Positions 40,478 to 50,558 of a stretch of 64,000 nucleotides of DNA are shown here, piece by piece. Below the pieces are notes generated by a model, which was not told the DNA's origin, did not search any database, and saw only the letters and a program-made list of their open reading frames with translations. Every line of letters begins with the position of its first letter. Within the stretch, counting starts at the first letter, position 1. Made by a program: the position numbers and the translations under genes. The DNA lies in NCBI RefSeq assembly GCF_000716875.1, contig NZ_JNWQ01000030.1, positions 11,488-75,487 of the forward strand, written 5' to 3'. Origin of the DNA: Streptomyces novaecaesareae (lineage in GTDB: Bacteria > Actinomycetota > Actinomycetes > Streptomycetales > Streptomycetaceae).

Positions 40478-41932
40478 TCAGGCCTCCGGGGCAAGCTGGG
40501 GGGTTGTGGCTGACAGGTGTTGTTCCCGCTCCCCGGCGGGGAGCGAACGGTCGGTACGGTCCGTGGGATCCGTGCGGTCCGTGGTGAGGGTTCGGGGTGC
40601 CGCGGCGGGCCCGGCGGCGTCCGGGCCGTGGTCCGGGCCGCCGGCGGTCTCGGCGAGGTCGTCGTGGAAGTCGTCGGCGAAGTCGTCTGCGAGGTCGTCG
40701 TCGTGTTCGTCGGCCGCGGGCGCCTGACCGGCGGGCAGGCGGATGGTGAAGGTCGACCCCTGGCCCTCGACGCTCCACACCGAGACCGTGCCGCCGTGCG
40801 AGGCGGCGACGTGCTTGACGATGGAGAGGCCGAGGCCGGTGCCGCCGGTGGCCCGGGAGCGGGCCGGGTCGACGCGGTAGAAGCGTTCGAAGACCCGCTC
40901 GCGGTCCTTCTCGGAGATACCGATGCCCTGGTCGGTGACGGAGATCTCGATGAGCTCGCCGTCCGCCTCCCCGAGCGCCGCGGCACTGGAGATCCGCCGG
41001 GTGGCGATCGCCACCCGGGTGCGGGGCGGGCTGTAGTTGACGGCGTTCTCGACCAGGTTGCCGAGCGCGGCGGCGAGCTGGCCGCGGTTGCCGTGCAGGT
41101 AGAGGCCGGCGATGCCGCCGGCCGCGATCAGGATCTGCTTGGCGGCCGCCTGCTGGCGGCAGCGGTCGATCGCCTCGGCGATCAGCTCGTCCACCGCGAC
41201 CGGCTCCGGGTCGACCATCAGCCGGTCGTCCTGGACCCGGGAGAGGTCGATGATCTCCTGGACCAGGCTGGCCAGCCTGGTCGCCTCGACCTGCATCCGG
41301 CCGGCGAAGCGCTGCACCGCCTCCGGGTCGTCGGAGGCGTCGGCGACCGCCTCCGAGAGCAGCGACAGGGCGCCGACCGGGGTCTTGAGCTCATGGCTGA
41401 CGTTGGCCACGAAGTCCCGGCGGACGGCCTCCACCCGGCGCCGCTCGGTCTGGTCCTCGACCAGCACCAGCACCAGCCGGGAGCCCAGCGGGGCGACCCG
41501 GACGGAGACCGCGAGCGGCTCGACCGCGCGGGCGGCGCCCGGCCGGGGCACCTCCAGCTCGACCTGGCGGATCTCGCCGTCCCGGCGGGTGGCACGGGCC
41601 AGCGCGAGCATCGGATCCACGGCGACCGCGCCGCCGCGCACCAGGCCCATCGCGTACGCCGCCGAGCTGGCCTTGACCACCTCGTCGCCCTCGCCCAGCA
41701 CGATCGCGCAGGAGCGGAGCACGGAGAGCACGGTGTCGACCCCCGGCGGCAGCGGGGGTTCGGGGGTGCCGGTGCCCAGTGTCTGGTGCCGGCCCTGGTT
41801 CTTGCCGCCGGTTCCGCTGTGCCTGCCCCGGGCCTGCTCGCGCTCGCTCCAGCGGAAGGCGATGGAGGCGGTGAGGCCGACGCCGAGCCCGGCAATGGCG
41901 CAGGCAGCGGCGGCGGCCACGTTCACGTCCAT
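40478..41932 (-). CDS. phoR: Phosphate sensor kinase PhoR
   Basis: A 484-residue kinase. One N-terminal membrane helix (VAAAAACAIAGLGVGLTASIAF) and almost no external domain point to sensing through partners rather than a ligand. A PAS-like region is followed by HisKA with VSHELKTPVGALSLL and an ATPase domain with NLVENAVNYSP, DQGIGIS and GTGLGLSIVKH. The tail is acidic. The stop lies 2 bp before phoP, so they form an operon. ATG at 41932 lacks a strong ribosome-binding site. Confidence 0.94.
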   Translation of the reverse strand: MDVNVAAAAACAIAGLGVGLTASIAFRWSEREQARGRHSGTGGKNQGRHQTLGTGTPEPPLPPGVDTVLSVLRSCAIVLGEGDEVVKASSAAYAMGLVRGGAVAVDPMLALARATRRDGEIRQVELEVPRPGAARAVEPLAVSVRVAPLGSRLVLVLVEDQTERRRVEAVRRDFVANVSHELKTPVGALSLLSEAVADASDDPEAVQRFAGRMQVEATRLASLVQEIIDLSRVQDDRLMVDPEPVAVDELIAEAIDRCRQQAAAKQILIAAGGIAGLYLHGNRGQLAAALGNLVENAVNYSPPRTRVAIATRRISSAAALGEADGELIEISVTDQGIGISEKDRERVFERFYRVDPARSRATGGTGLGLSIVKHVAASHGGTVSVWSVEGQGSTFTIRLPAGQAPAADEHDDDLADDFADDFHDDLAETAGGPDHGPDAAGPAAAPRTLTTDRTDPTDRTDRSLPAGEREQHLSATTPQLAPEA

Positions 41933-42005
41933 GTGGCCAGCGTAAGCGCACGGCCAGGCCACTCCCCAAGGGCTGGATCAAGGCATCCACCGCGCGTTGC
42001 CGAGA

Positions 42006-42034
42006 ATTCACCTCCACGTAGCTGTCGATTCACC
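42006..42034. promoter_or_regulatory. PHO-box-like direct repeats
   Basis: ATTCACC at 42006-42012 and again at 42028-42034 are exactly 22 bp apart, two 11-nt PHO units. They lie in the 305-bp gap between divergent phoR and phoU, where PhoP is known to bind in Streptomyces. Confidence 0.6.
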
Positions 42035-42238
42035 GCACCGGCCGAACGTCGTCGCCCGAGCGGCGGAAAGTTGGCCGGGCAGCCCGTGTGGGAGAGATCG
42101 GTGTGCCGAAGAGCGGCCACCGGCTCGGGTGTGCGCGTACGATGCGCGCCACCAGCAGCGGCCACTCGAACGCCGGAAAGACGGTCGGACGGGATGACCG
42201 GTCGGCACCGCCACCGACACAGCTTCTGAGGAGAGAAC

Positions 42239-42937
42239 ATGCGCGACGCGTACCACGAGGAACTCGATGCGATCGGCGACAGCCTGGTCGAGATGGCCCG
42301 GCTGGTCGGCTCTGCCCTCGGCCGCGCCACCACCGCCCTCCTCGACGCGGACCTGGCGCTGGCGGAAAGCGTGATCTCCGCCGACGAGCGGATCAACGAC
42401 CTGCACCACGAGCTGGAGAACCGGGCGATCGACCTGCTGGCCCGCCAGCAGCCGGTCGCCACCGACCTGCGCATCGTGGTCACCTCGCTGCGGATGAGCG
42501 CCGACCTGGAGCGCTGCGGCGACCTCGCCCGGCATGTCGCCAAGGTCGCGCGGATGCGCTACCCCGAGACGGCGGTGCCGCGCGACCTGCACTCCACCGT
42601 CCTGGAGATGGGCCAGCTCGCCCAGCGCCTGGTGGCCAAGGCCGGACTGGTGATCGCCACCAAGGACGTCGACAAGGCCCTGGAGATGGAGCAGGACGAC
42701 GACGCCATCGACTCCCTGCACCGCGAGCTGCTGTCGCACCTGATCGACGAGCGCTGGCACCACGGCATCGAGACCGCCGTCGACATCACCCTGGTCGGCC
42801 GCTACTACGAGCGCTTCGCGGACCACGCGGTGTCGGTCGCCAAGCGCGTGGTGTACCTGGTGACGGGCGAGCACGTGGCCGAGTTCGTGGCCGCCACCGA
42901 GGCCGCCGCGGCCGTGGAGGCCGGCGCGGCGGAGTGA
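42239..42937 (+). CDS. phoU: Phosphate-signalling protein PhoU
   Basis: A 232-residue all-helical protein of two three-helix bundles. It includes the metal-binding motifs DLARHVAKVARMRY and RYYERFADHAVSVAKRVVY, both of the E/DxxxD type. GAGGAGAG lies before ATG at 42239. PhoU transmits the state of the phosphate transporter to PhoR. It is divergent from phoR-phoP and shares the PHO-box control region. Confidence 0.95.
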   Translation: MRDAYHEELDAIGDSLVEMARLVGSALGRATTALLDADLALAESVISADERINDLHHELENRAIDLLARQQPVATDLRIVVTSLRMSADLERCGDLARHVAKVARMRYPETAVPRDLHSTVLEMGQLAQRLVAKAGLVIATKDVDKALEMEQDDDAIDSLHRELLSHLIDERWHHGIETAVDITLVGRYYERFADHAVSVAKRVVYLVTGEHVAEFVAATEAAAAVEAGAAE

Positions 42938-43114
42938 GCTCCGCTCCAACGACCGCTCACCCCGAGGGGTGAGTAAACCTGTGGCGAGGGTGGTGCGGAC
43001 GCACGGTTCTCCGTACGTCCCACCACTGCGCGCCCGTTGACGCTCCCTCCGTTCGGGGATTCACTCGAAGTATCGGGCGCCGGAGTGTGCCCGCTTCACG
43101 GAGGGAACCGCTCG

Positions 43115-43294
43115 ATGAAGGCCAACCCGACCCGCCCGGCCCCGGCCCGCGAGACCGTCGAGCCGATCGCCCCGAAGCTGCTTCCCGTCCTCGCCGCCGG
43201 CTGCGGCTGCGGCCCGGGCTGCGGCTGCGGCTGCCAGTCCGGCGCGCCCTGCCAGTGCGGCGGCGCGGACGGCGGCTGCTGCGGCGGCCACTGA
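43115..43294 (+). CDS. Metallothionein-like Cys-rich peptide
   Basis: A 59-residue peptide. The N-terminal 30 residues are Pro/Ala/Glu-rich. The C-terminal half has nine Cys in a Gly-rich context (GCGCGPGCGCGC, PCQCGG, GGCCGGH) and a terminal His. GGAGGGA precedes ATG at 43115. Such a density of CxC pairs suggests binding of Zn, Cu or another soft metal. It is conserved next to phoU in Streptomyces as far as I recall. TTGACG at 43037 may be part of its promoter. Confidence 0.8.
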   Translation: MKANPTRPAPARETVEPIAPKLLPVLAAGCGCGPGCGCGCQSGAPCQCGGADGGCCGGH

Positions 43295-43380
43295 GCCGTA
43301 CCGGATCCGAGGCCCCCGGGTGCACGACCGCCGTAGCGGACGGCCGTCCACCCGGAGCCCCCGGGGGCCCGTTCCCGGCG

Positions 43381-43971
43381 TCAGAACCTGACGTCGGTGC
43401 AGGAGTAGAAGGCGTTCCCGGTGTCGGCGATCACCCAGACCGCGACGATCACCTGATGGCCGGTGCGCCCGGTCGGGATGGTCGCGGTGTGGCTGAGCGT
43501 GCTCGGCACCTGCTTCCCGCCGTACGGCACGGTCAGGAAGGGTGTCAGTTCCAGGTCGGCGCGGGTGACCGGCCGGCTCGCGTCGTAGCCGGGCTTGGTC
43601 AGGTAGTACGTGAAGTTCGTGGTCGCGTGCCGGGCGGTGAACGTCCAGGTGAAGGTGAACGGTCGGCCCGCCGTCACCGGTGTGGTCGGCCAGGCGCCGC
43701 CGTGCGGGTCGTCCAGTTCGGCGAAGCGGTCGTTGCCGCCGGCGCAGATGGTGCCGTCGGACGGGCCGGCGGCCGGGAAGCCCTTCGGGCCCTCGACGCT
43801 CTGCGGCTCCCACTGGATCTCGCCGCAGTCCCAGGCGACCGCGTCCGCGGCGCAGAGCGCGGCCCGGCTGGGCGGGGTCGAGATGTACCCGTGCGACGAC
43901 GCCGGGAAGGCGAGTGTGAGCGGGACCGCCAGCGCGGCGACGGCCGCCCCGACGATGTGACGTGTGCGCAT
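43381..43971 (-). CDS. AA10 lytic polysaccharide monooxygenase (chitin-binding protein)
   Basis: A 196-residue secreted copper enzyme. Signal peptide cleavage after ASS exposes His27 (HGYISTPPSRAALC), the first histidine-brace residue. The second brace region is TARHATTNFTYYLT, and the C-terminus has HTATIPTGRTGHQVIVAVW plus ADTGNAFYSCTDVRF. There is no extra carbohydrate-binding module. GGAGGAG sits before ATG at 43971. It cleaves crystalline chitin oxidatively outside the cell. A DasR-type site lies 143 bp upstream of the start. Confidence 0.93.
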   Translation of the reverse strand: MRTRHIVGAAVAALAVPLTLAFPASSHGYISTPPSRAALCAADAVAWDCGEIQWEPQSVEGPKGFPAAGPSDGTICAGGNDRFAELDDPHGGAWPTTPVTAGRPFTFTWTFTARHATTNFTYYLTKPGYDASRPVTRADLELTPFLTVPYGGKQVPSTLSHTATIPTGRTGHQVIVAVWVIADTGNAFYSCTDVRF

Positions 43972-44113
43972 GGTGCTCCTCCGTGGGGGTGGATGGAGAG
44001 TGCGCCGGGGCGCAGACGCGCGCGCGTGGGGGTGCGGCGGCCCGAACGGGGGATTCCTGGCATGCCTGCGCCAGTCCGGTGCCCTCACGGTAGGAGCCGC
44101 CCCACCGCCCGTC

Positions 44114-44129
44114 AATGGTCTGAACCACT
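44114..44129. promoter_or_regulatory. DasR-type operator (dre) upstream of AA10 gene
   Basis: AATGGTCTGAACCACT differs by one base from the reverse complement of the msiK site at 28598. It lies in the promoter region of the minus-strand AA10 gene, consistent with control of chitin breakdown by DasR. Confidence 0.75.
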
Positions 44130-44187
44130 TCCGCCTCCGCCCAACTCGCCCACGGCAAAGGCCTGTTGAGCGAAGCCGAACGAAGAA

Positions 44188-44220
44188 GGCCCCGCCCCCG
44201 GCGAACCGGGAGGCGGGGCC
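44188..44220 (-). terminator. gpmA terminator
   Basis: The stem GGCCCCGCC/GGCGGGGCC encloses an inner stem CCCGG/CCGGG with loop CGAA, 15 bp after the gpmA stop. Confidence 0.78.
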
Positions 44221-44235
44221 CACTGAGCTTCGGGC

Positions 44236-44994
44236 TTACTTCTTGCCCTGGTTCTTGACCGCCTCGATGGCCGCGGCGGCGGCGTCCGGGTCGAGGTAGC
44301 GGCCGCCCTTGGTGACGGGCTTGAAGTCGGCGTCGAGCTCGTACACCAGCGGGATGCCGGTCGGGATGTTCAGGCCGGCGATGGCCTCGTCGGAGATGCC
44401 GTCGAGGTGCTTGACCAGCGCGCGCAGGCTGTTGCCGTGGGCGGTGACCAGGACGGTCCTGCCGGCGGCGAGGTCCGGGACGATGGCGTCGTACCAGTAC
44501 GGGAGCATCCGGTCGACGACGTCCTTCAGGCACTCGGTGCGCGGACGCAGCTCGCTCGGGATGTCGGCGTAGCGCGGGTCCGCGGCCTGCGAGTACTCGG
44601 CGTCGTCGGCCAGCACCGGCGGCGGGGTGTCGTACGAGCGGCGCCACAGCTGGAACTGCTCCTCGCCGAACTCGGCCAGGGTCTGGGCCTTGTCCTTGCC
44701 CTGCAGCGCGCCGTAGTGCCGCTCGTTCAGGCGCCAGCTGCGGCTGACCGGGATCCAGTGGCGATCGGCCTTGTCCAGGGCGATCTGCGAGGTGCGGATG
44801 GCGCGACGCAGCAGCGAGGTGTGCAGGACGTCGGGGAGCAGGCCCTCGGCGGCCAGGAGCTCGCCACCGCGGGCGGCCTCCTTCTCGCCCTTCTCGTTGA
44901 GGTCGACGTCGACCCAACCGGTGAACAGGTTCTTCTGGTTCCACTCGCTCTCGCCGTGGCGGAGCAGGATGAGTCGGTACGTCGTGTCAGCCAT
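44236..44994 (-). CDS. gpmA: 2,3-bisphosphoglycerate-dependent phosphoglycerate mutase
   Basis: A 252-residue glycolytic enzyme. The phospho-His motif [18 protein letters not shown], substrate region [15 protein letters not shown] and second catalytic His in [17 protein letters not shown] are present. Length and motifs match the dPGM family. It interconverts 3- and 2-phosphoglycerate. ATG at 44994. It is monocistronic with its own terminator. Confidence 0.96.
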   Translation of the reverse strand: MADTTYRLILLRHGESEWNQKNLFTGWVDVDLNEKGEKEAARGGELLAAEGLLPDVLHTSLLRRAIRTSQIALDKADRHWIPVSRSWRLNERHYGALQGKDKAQTLAEFGEEQFQLWRRSYDTPPPVLADDAEYSQAADPRYADIPSELRPRTECLKDVVDRMLPYWYDAIVPDLAAGRTVLVTAHGNSLRALVKHLDGISDEAIAGLNIPTGIPLVYELDADFKPVTKGGRYLDPDAAAAAIEAVKNQGKK

Positions 44995-45144
44995 GGCCCC
45001 CAGCTTAGTGGAGGGCCCGAAAACCCCTGGTGGGGACCATCGACCCATGGGTAATGTGTGCGCCGCGCACCTGCCACTTACGCGCGTCGGCTGACCGGGC
45101 CTGCCCGCGCCGCTCAGCGGACGCCTGCCCTCGGGAGCCCCCAC

Positions 45145-46428
45145 ATGCTCGTCACCCCCCGGTTCCGAAGAATGCTCCAGGAGACGGCGGGCGGGCTGCC
45201 ACGTCAGTTCTGGTGGCTCTGGGTCTCGACGCTGGTCAACCGGCTCGGCGCCTTCGTGGTCACCTTCCTGGCGCTCTACCTCACCAGCAGCCGGGGGTAC
45301 TCGGCTTCCTACGCGGGCCTGGTCGCCTCCCTGTTCGGCCTCGGTTCGGCGGTGTCCTCGATCGTCGCCGGGGTGCTGACCGACCGGATCGGGCGGCGCC
45401 CGACCCTACTCGCCGCGCAGCTCGGCACCGCGCTGTTCACCGCCGTGCTCGGCTTCACGGACGGCCGGGTGGCGATCGCGGTGGTGGCCTTCCTGGTGGG
45501 CTTCTGCAACAACGCCACCCGGCCGGCCATCTCGGCGATCATCGCGGACATCGTCCCGGCCGCCGACCGGGTCCGCGCCTACTCGCTGAACTTCTGGGCG
45601 ATCAACCTGGGCTTCGGCCTCTCCTCGGCGGTCGCCGGCCTGATCGCCACCCACGGGTACCTCACGCTCTTCCTGCTGGACGCGCTCTCCACGGTGCTCT
45701 GCGCCGTGGTGATCTTCGTCAGGATCCCGGAGACGAAGCCCGACGCCCCGGCGGAGAAGGCCGACGAACCGACCATCGGCCTCGGCACGGTGTTCCGCGA
45801 CAGCCGCTTCATGGCCGTGGTCGGGCTCACCCTGCTGCTCGCCCTGGTGCTCCAGCAGGGAGCCACCACCCTCGCCGTGGACATGGGCCGCCAGGGGGTC
45901 ACATCCTCCGAGTACGGCCTGGTCATCGGCCTGAACGGGCTGCTGATCGTACTGCTGCAGATCCCGCTCACCCGGTGGGTCGAGACCCGCAGCCGGTCGG
46001 CCATGCTGGCGGCGGCCTCGCTGTTCATCGGCTGGGGTTTCGGGATGACGGCCCTCGCCGGGTCGTCCGCGTGGCTCTACGCCCTCACCGTGGCGGTCTG
46101 GACGGTCGGGGAGATCTTCTACACGCCGACCCTCATGGGCCTGATCGCCGAACTGTCGCCGACGCATGCGCGCGGGCGATACCAGGGCGTCTACGGGCTC
46201 TCCTGGGCGCTCGCCTCGTTCCTCGGCCCGGCCGCGGGCGGCGTGCTGCTGGAGCGGGCGGGCGGCGGGGTGCTGTGGGGCGCGTGCGCCGTCTGCGGGA
46301 CGGTCGCCGCGGCCGGGTACACCCTGCTCGGGAAGCGGACCGGTGCCGCGGCGGACACCGCGCCCGTGGTGGCCGCCGGGGTGGCCGCGCCCGCGGCGGA
46401 GGCCGAGAAGGCTCCGGCGGGCGCCTGA
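45145..46428 (+). CDS. Major facilitator superfamily transporter
   Basis: A 427-residue permease with twelve predicted membrane helices. The first loop contains the MFS motif A variant [15 protein letters not shown] cytoplasmic loop between the two halves is acidic/Pro-rich ([16 protein letters not shown]). ATG at 45145 follows GGGAGCC. It looks like a drug/metabolite exporter of the MdtG/tetracycline type; the substrate cannot be assigned. The C-terminal tail is Ala-rich. Confidence 0.87.
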   Translation: MLVTPRFRRMLQETAGGLPRQFWWLWVSTLVNRLGAFVVTFLALYLTSSRGYSASYAGLVASLFGLGSAVSSIVAGVLTDRIGRRPTLLAAQLGTALFTAVLGFTDGRVAIAVVAFLVGFCNNATRPAISAIIADIVPAADRVRAYSLNFWAINLGFGLSSAVAGLIATHGYLTLFLLDALSTVLCAVVIFVRIPETKPDAPAEKADEPTIGLGTVFRDSRFMAVVGLTLLLALVLQQGATTLAVDMGRQGVTSSEYGLVIGLNGLLIVLLQIPLTRWVETRSRSAMLAAASLFIGWGFGMTALAGSSAWLYALTVAVWTVGEIFYTPTLMGLIAELSPTHARGRYQGVYGLSWALASFLGPAAGGVLLERAGGGVLWGACAVCGTVAAAGYTLLGKRTGAAADTAPVVAAGVAAPAAEAEKAPAGA

Positions 46429-46438
46429 GCCGGGCCGG

Positions 46439-47005
46439 TCAGCCGGCGGCCGGGGAACCGTCGGCGGCCGGGGAGCCCTCGGCGGCCGGGGAGCCCCCGG
46501 TGGTCGGAGCGGCCAGGTGGGCGAAGGCGGCCAGGTTGCGGGTGGACTCCCCGCGCTTGGTGCGCCACTCCCACTCGCGCCGGATCGCCGAGGCGAAGCC
46601 CAGCTCCAGCAGGGTGTTGAACGGCTCGTCGGCGTTCTCCAGCACCGTCCCGAGCAGCCGGTCCACGACCTCCGGGGTGAGCGCCTCCAGCGGCAGCCGG
46701 CCGGCCAGGTAGACGTCGCCGAGCGCGTCGATCGCGTACGCGACGCCGTACAGCCGGGTGTTGCGCTCCAGCAGCCAGCGGTAGACGGCCTCGTGGTTCT
46801 CGTCCGGGCGGCGGATCACGAAGGCGTTCACCGACAGGGTGTGGTCGCCGGCCCGCAGGGCGCAGGTGGTGCTCAGCTTCCGGGTGCCCGGGAGGGTCGC
46901 CACCAGCGTGTACGGGTCGGTGGCGGCCGGCTCCCAGCCCACGCCGGCGTCGTCCAGGGCGGTGCGCAGGAGGGTCAGGGCCTCGTCCTTGGTGCGGATT
47001 GCCAT
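46439..47005 (-). CDS. YbjN-domain protein
   Basis: A 188-residue soluble protein. The YbjN fold region (KDEALTLLRTALDDAGVGWE...VNAFVIRRPDENHEAVYRWLLERNTRLYGVAYAID) is complete. The C-terminal tail consists of short Ser-Pro-Ala repeats encoded by a GC-rich tandem. YbjN-type proteins are chaperone-like and linked to type III secretion chaperone folds, with no firm role in actinobacteria. It lies downstream of mshA on the same strand, as in other Streptomyces. Confidence 0.87.
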   Translation of the reverse strand: MAIRTKDEALTLLRTALDDAGVGWEPAATDPYTLVATLPGTRKLSTTCALRAGDHTLSVNAFVIRRPDENHEAVYRWLLERNTRLYGVAYAIDALGDVYLAGRLPLEALTPEVVDRLLGTVLENADEPFNTLLELGFASAIRREWEWRTKRGESTRNLAAFAHLAAPTTGGSPAAEGSPAADGSPAAG

Positions 47006-47103
47006 GGGGGTGACGTTACTCGGCGGTACCGGTGGGCGCAGCCGCCCCGGCCCCGGTTTCAACGGCGCCGACTTCAATGGCCCCGGCGTCAACGGCCCCG
47101 GCG

Positions 47104-48471
47104 TCAACGCCGCCGGGCGACGGCCAGCCGGCCGGACGGGCGGGCCAGGCTGCCGGCGTACACCTCGGCGGTGGTCGCGGCGGCGCTGTCCCAGCCGAAA
47201 CCGGCCGCGTGCCGGGACGCCGCCGCACCGCGCCGGGCCACCAGCTCCGGGTCGGTCACGTACGGCTCCAGCGCGTGCGACCACTCCAGCGGGTCGTGGC
47301 CGCGCACCAGGGTGCCGGTCTCGCCGTCCCGCACCGCGACTGGCAGGCCGCCGACCGAGGCCGCCACCACCGGGGTGCCACAGGCCTGCGCCTCCAGCGC
47401 GACCAGGCCGAAGGACTCGCTGTACGAGGGCATCACCAGGGCCGTCGCCGCGCGGTACCACTCCGCGAGCCGCTCCTGGCCGACCGGCGGATGGAAGCGC
47501 ACCACGTCGCAGATGCCGAGCTGGGCGGCGAGCTTGTGCAGGCTCTCCGGCCGGGCCAGCCCGGTGCCGGACGGCCCGCCGACCACCGGCACCACCAGGC
47601 GCTCGCGCAGCTCGGGGCGGCGGGCCAGCAGCGCGGCGACCGCCCGCAGCAGTACGTCCGGGGCCTTGAGCGGCTGGATCCGGCCCGCGAAGAGCAGCAC
47701 GGCCGCATCCTGCGGCAGGCCCAGCCGGGCCCGGGCGGCGGACGGCGCCTGCGGGCCGCCGGGGCGGAAGACGTCCAGGTTGACCCCGGGGTGGACGACG
47801 GCCAGCTGGTCCGGCCGGGCCGCGTAGTGCAGCGCCAGCTCGGCGGCCTCCTCGGTGGTGTTGGCGATCAGCCGGTCGGCCGCCTCCACCACCTGCGTCT
47901 CACCGATCACCCGGGCCGCGGGCTCGGGCGTGTCGCCCTCGGCCAGCGCGGCGTTCTTGACCTTCGCCATGGTGTGCATGGTGTGCACCAGCGGCACCCC
48001 CCAGCGCTGCGCGGCCAGCCAGCCGACCTGCCCGGAGAGCCAGTAGTGCGAGTGCACCAGGTCGTAGTGGCCGGGGCGGTGGCCCGCCTCCGTGCGCAGC
48101 ACCCCGTGGGTGAAGGCGCACAGCTGGGCCGGCAGGTCCTCCTTGACCAGGCCCTCGTACGGCCCGGCGGTGACGTGGCGGACCAGCACGCCCGGGGCCA
48201 GCTCGACGGTCGGCGCGTCGTCCGAGCAGATCGCCCGGGTGAACACCTCGACCTCGATGTTGAGGTCGGCCAGGCGCTTGGCCAGCTCGACGATGTAGAC
48301 GTTCATCCCGCCGGCATCCCCGGTGCCGGGCTGGTGCAGCGGCGAGGTGTGCACGCTCAGCATGGCTATCCGGCGCGGACGGCGGCGGCCCGGGACGAGC
48401 GACTGGAGCCGGCCGCGCGCGGGCACGGCCGACTGGGCACGGCGTACCGAACGGACGGGATGCTGGATCAC
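47104..48471 (-). CDS. mshA: D-inositol-3-phosphate glycosyltransferase MshA
   Basis: A 455-residue GT4 enzyme that begins mycothiol synthesis by joining N-acetylglucosamine to inositol 3-phosphate. Diagnostic parts are [54 protein letters not shown] and [26 protein letters not shown] at 48471 has AGAGGAGG upstream. It shows the actinobacterial thiol pathway; other msh genes are not in the window. Confidence 0.95.
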   Translation of the reverse strand: MIQHPVRSVRRAQSAVPARGRLQSLVPGRRRPRRIAMLSVHTSPLHQPGTGDAGGMNVYIVELAKRLADLNIEVEVFTRAICSDDAPTVELAPGVLVRHVTAGPYEGLVKEDLPAQLCAFTHGVLRTEAGHRPGHYDLVHSHYWLSGQVGWLAAQRWGVPLVHTMHTMAKVKNAALAEGDTPEPAARVIGETQVVEAADRLIANTTEEAAELALHYAARPDQLAVVHPGVNLDVFRPGGPQAPSAARARLGLPQDAAVLLFAGRIQPLKAPDVLLRAVAALLARRPELRERLVVPVVGGPSGTGLARPESLHKLAAQLGICDVVRFHPPVGQERLAEWYRAATALVMPSYSESFGLVALEAQACGTPVVAASVGGLPVAVRDGETGTLVRGHDPLEWSHALEPYVTDPELVARRGAAASRHAAGFGWDSAAATTAEVYAGSLARPSGRLAVARRR

Positions 48472-48683
48472 CTGGCTGAAGCCTCCTCTGTGCGGCCCGT
48501 CCGGGCGGCCGCGCCGGGCCGCCCGATGTCCGGTGTGCGCTGCCCCGTCCGGGCACACATCACCATCAGAATGCCAACCACGCGGGCGCCGCCCCGCATT
48601 CCCGGTCCGCCCCACGAGCCGGGCGCGCCGGCATCACCCCTGGTCAGCGCGGTGCCACCGGAGGCCCGACTACCCTTCTGGGC

Positions 48684-49517
48684 ATGGCTGCCTCCTTCGA
48701 CCCCACCACCGCCGCGCCCGCCCGCGGGCGGACCGGACGCCCGGTGGGGACCGTCACCCGGGGCACCACCAACACCAACCGGCTGCGCCGGATGGACCGC
48801 TGGATCGCCCACACGCTGGGCCGCGCGCTGCGCGCCGCCGCGCGCCCGCCGGTCGCGGTGGACCTCGGCTACGGCGCCGCCCCCTGGACGGCCGTCGAAC
48901 TGGCCGGGCGGCTGCGCGCGGTGCGGCCGGACGTGCGGGTGGTCGGGATCGAGATCGAGCCGGAGCGGGTCGCGGCCGCGCTGCCGTACGCCGAGCCGCC
49001 GCTGCTCACCTTCCGGCGCGGCGGCTTCGAGGTGCCGCTGGACGGCGGTGCGCCGGCCCAGCTGATCCGGGCGGCCAACGTGCTGCGGCAGTACGACGAG
49101 TCGGCGGTGGCCGGGGTCTGGGAGCGGCTGTGCGCCCGGCTCGCCCCGGACGGGCTGCTGGTCGAGGGCACCTGCGACGAGGTCGGGCGGCGGCACGTGT
49201 GGGTCGCGCTCGGCCCGGAGGGGCCCCGGACGGTGACCTTCGCGGCCCGGCTGGGCGGCCTCGGCCAGCCCTCCGACCTGGCCGAACGGCTGCCGAAGGC
49301 GCTGATCCACCACAACGTGCCGGGCCGGCCGGTGCACGCCTTCCTGACCGACTTCGACCGGGCCTGGGCGGCGGCCGCGCCGTACGGGGCGTTCGGGGCG
49401 CGGCAGCGCTGGGTGGCCTCCTGCACGGCGCTGGCGGGCAGCTGGCCGCTGGTGGACGCCCGCGGGCGGTGGCGGCAGGGCGAGGTGACGCTGCCCTGGT
49501 CGGCGCTCGCCCCGTAG
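48684..49517 (+). CDS. Class I SAM-dependent methyltransferase-like protein
   Basis: A 277-residue protein. Motif I lies in VAVDLGYGAAPWTAVELA, then a nucleotide strand VRVVGIEIEPERVAAA and a motif IV-like LIRAANVLRQYDES. An atypical start region contains RGTTNTNRLRRMDRW. The family is conserved divergently from mshA in Streptomyces, but the substrate is unknown. No obvious DNA- or RNA-binding domain is present. ATG at 48684. Confidence 0.82.
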   Translation: MAASFDPTTAAPARGRTGRPVGTVTRGTTNTNRLRRMDRWIAHTLGRALRAAARPPVAVDLGYGAAPWTAVELAGRLRAVRPDVRVVGIEIEPERVAAALPYAEPPLLTFRRGGFEVPLDGGAPAQLIRAANVLRQYDESAVAGVWERLCARLAPDGLLVEGTCDEVGRRHVWVALGPEGPRTVTFAARLGGLGQPSDLAERLPKALIHHNVPGRPVHAFLTDFDRAWAAAAPYGAFGARQRWVASCTALAGSWPLVDARGRWRQGEVTLPWSALAP

Positions 49518-49758
49518 CCGCCTTACGGGAGTGGGCGAGCCGCCGTACCGGGGTGCGCGAGCCGCCGTACCGGGGGGGTGCGCGCGGGAGCTGGTGAGCG
49601 ATCCGACGCATTCACTCGAACGAGTTATCGAATATCTCTGGCGTGTTGACGCCTCGCCGCGTCACGATGGACCCGGCCGAGCGGCGGCACCACACGCCGC
49701 CCGGCAGGCACCGTGCCCCGCCCAGCCGTCCGCCGTCCCGCCGCCATTCGTCCCGCCG

Positions 49759-50325
49759 TCAGTCGTCCCGACCGAGCAGCTCCCGCCGAGCCTGTTCGAA
49801 CACGAGGTACATCTCCGACCCGAACAGCACGAACCGCACCTCCGCCAGCTCCGCGCCCGCCTCCGCGTCACCGCCGTCCAGCACCTGCGCGACGGTGGCC
49901 AGCGCGATCCGGGCCGCGTCCGCCGGCGGCCAGCCGTAGATCCCGGCCGACACGGCCGGGAAGGCCACCGTGCGCGCGCCCAGCTCAGCGGCGGTGCGCA
50001 GCGACTCGCGATAGCAGGAGGCCAGCAGCTCCGCCCGCTCCTCGTACTCCTCCGCCCGGTACACCGGCCCGACGGTGTGCACCACCCACCGGGCCGGCAG
50101 CAGTCCGGCCGTCGTCGCCACCGCGCGCCCGGTGGGCAGCCCCCCGCCCCAGTGCGAGGCGCGCAACCGGCGGCACTCCGCCAGGATCTGCGGCCCGCCC
50201 CTGCGGTGGATCGCACCGTCCACCCCTCCACCGCCCAGGAGGGACGAGTTGGCGGCGTTCACCACCGCGTCCACCTGCTGTTCCGTGATGTCACCCTCGA
50301 CCAGGGTGATCCGTGTCACCACCAC
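49759..50325 (-). CDS. Macrodomain protein (O-acetyl-ADP-ribose deacetylase type)
   Basis: A 188-residue macrodomain of the MacroD/YmdB group. VDAVVNAANSSLLGGGGVDGAIHRRGG is the ADP-ribose-binding signature with catalytic Asn/Asp. VVHTVGPVY and TVAFPAVSAGIYGWP complete the pocket. It should remove ADP-ribose from acidic residues or hydrolyse O-acetyl-ADP-ribose. GTG at 50325 starts a run of three GTG codons, so the exact start is uncertain. It is divergent from the phosphatase gene. Confidence 0.92.
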   Translation of the reverse strand: MVVTRITLVEGDITEQQVDAVVNAANSSLLGGGGVDGAIHRRGGPQILAECRRLRASHWGGGLPTGRAVATTAGLLPARWVVHTVGPVYRAEEYEERAELLASCYRESLRTAAELGARTVAFPAVSAGIYGWPPADAARIALATVAQVLDGGDAEAGAELAEVRFVLFGSEMYLVFEQARRELLGRDD

Positions 50326-50558
50326 CGTCCCCCTTCTCCGCCCCGCGCGGCAGCCGCCGGGGCGGGCATCCGAGCCGTCGTCCGAGTCCTATCACCACAC
50401 CGCCACCGGCGTGGCAATAACCACAACGGCGCCGGTCGGCCAAAGAAATCCCCGGAGATCACGTTATGGTCGCGAGAAGTTCCCCGACGCACGGTGCCAG
50501 GAGGGCACTGCGGACGGACGTCGACCGTTACGCAGTCGGGGAAAGGGAGGAACCACCG

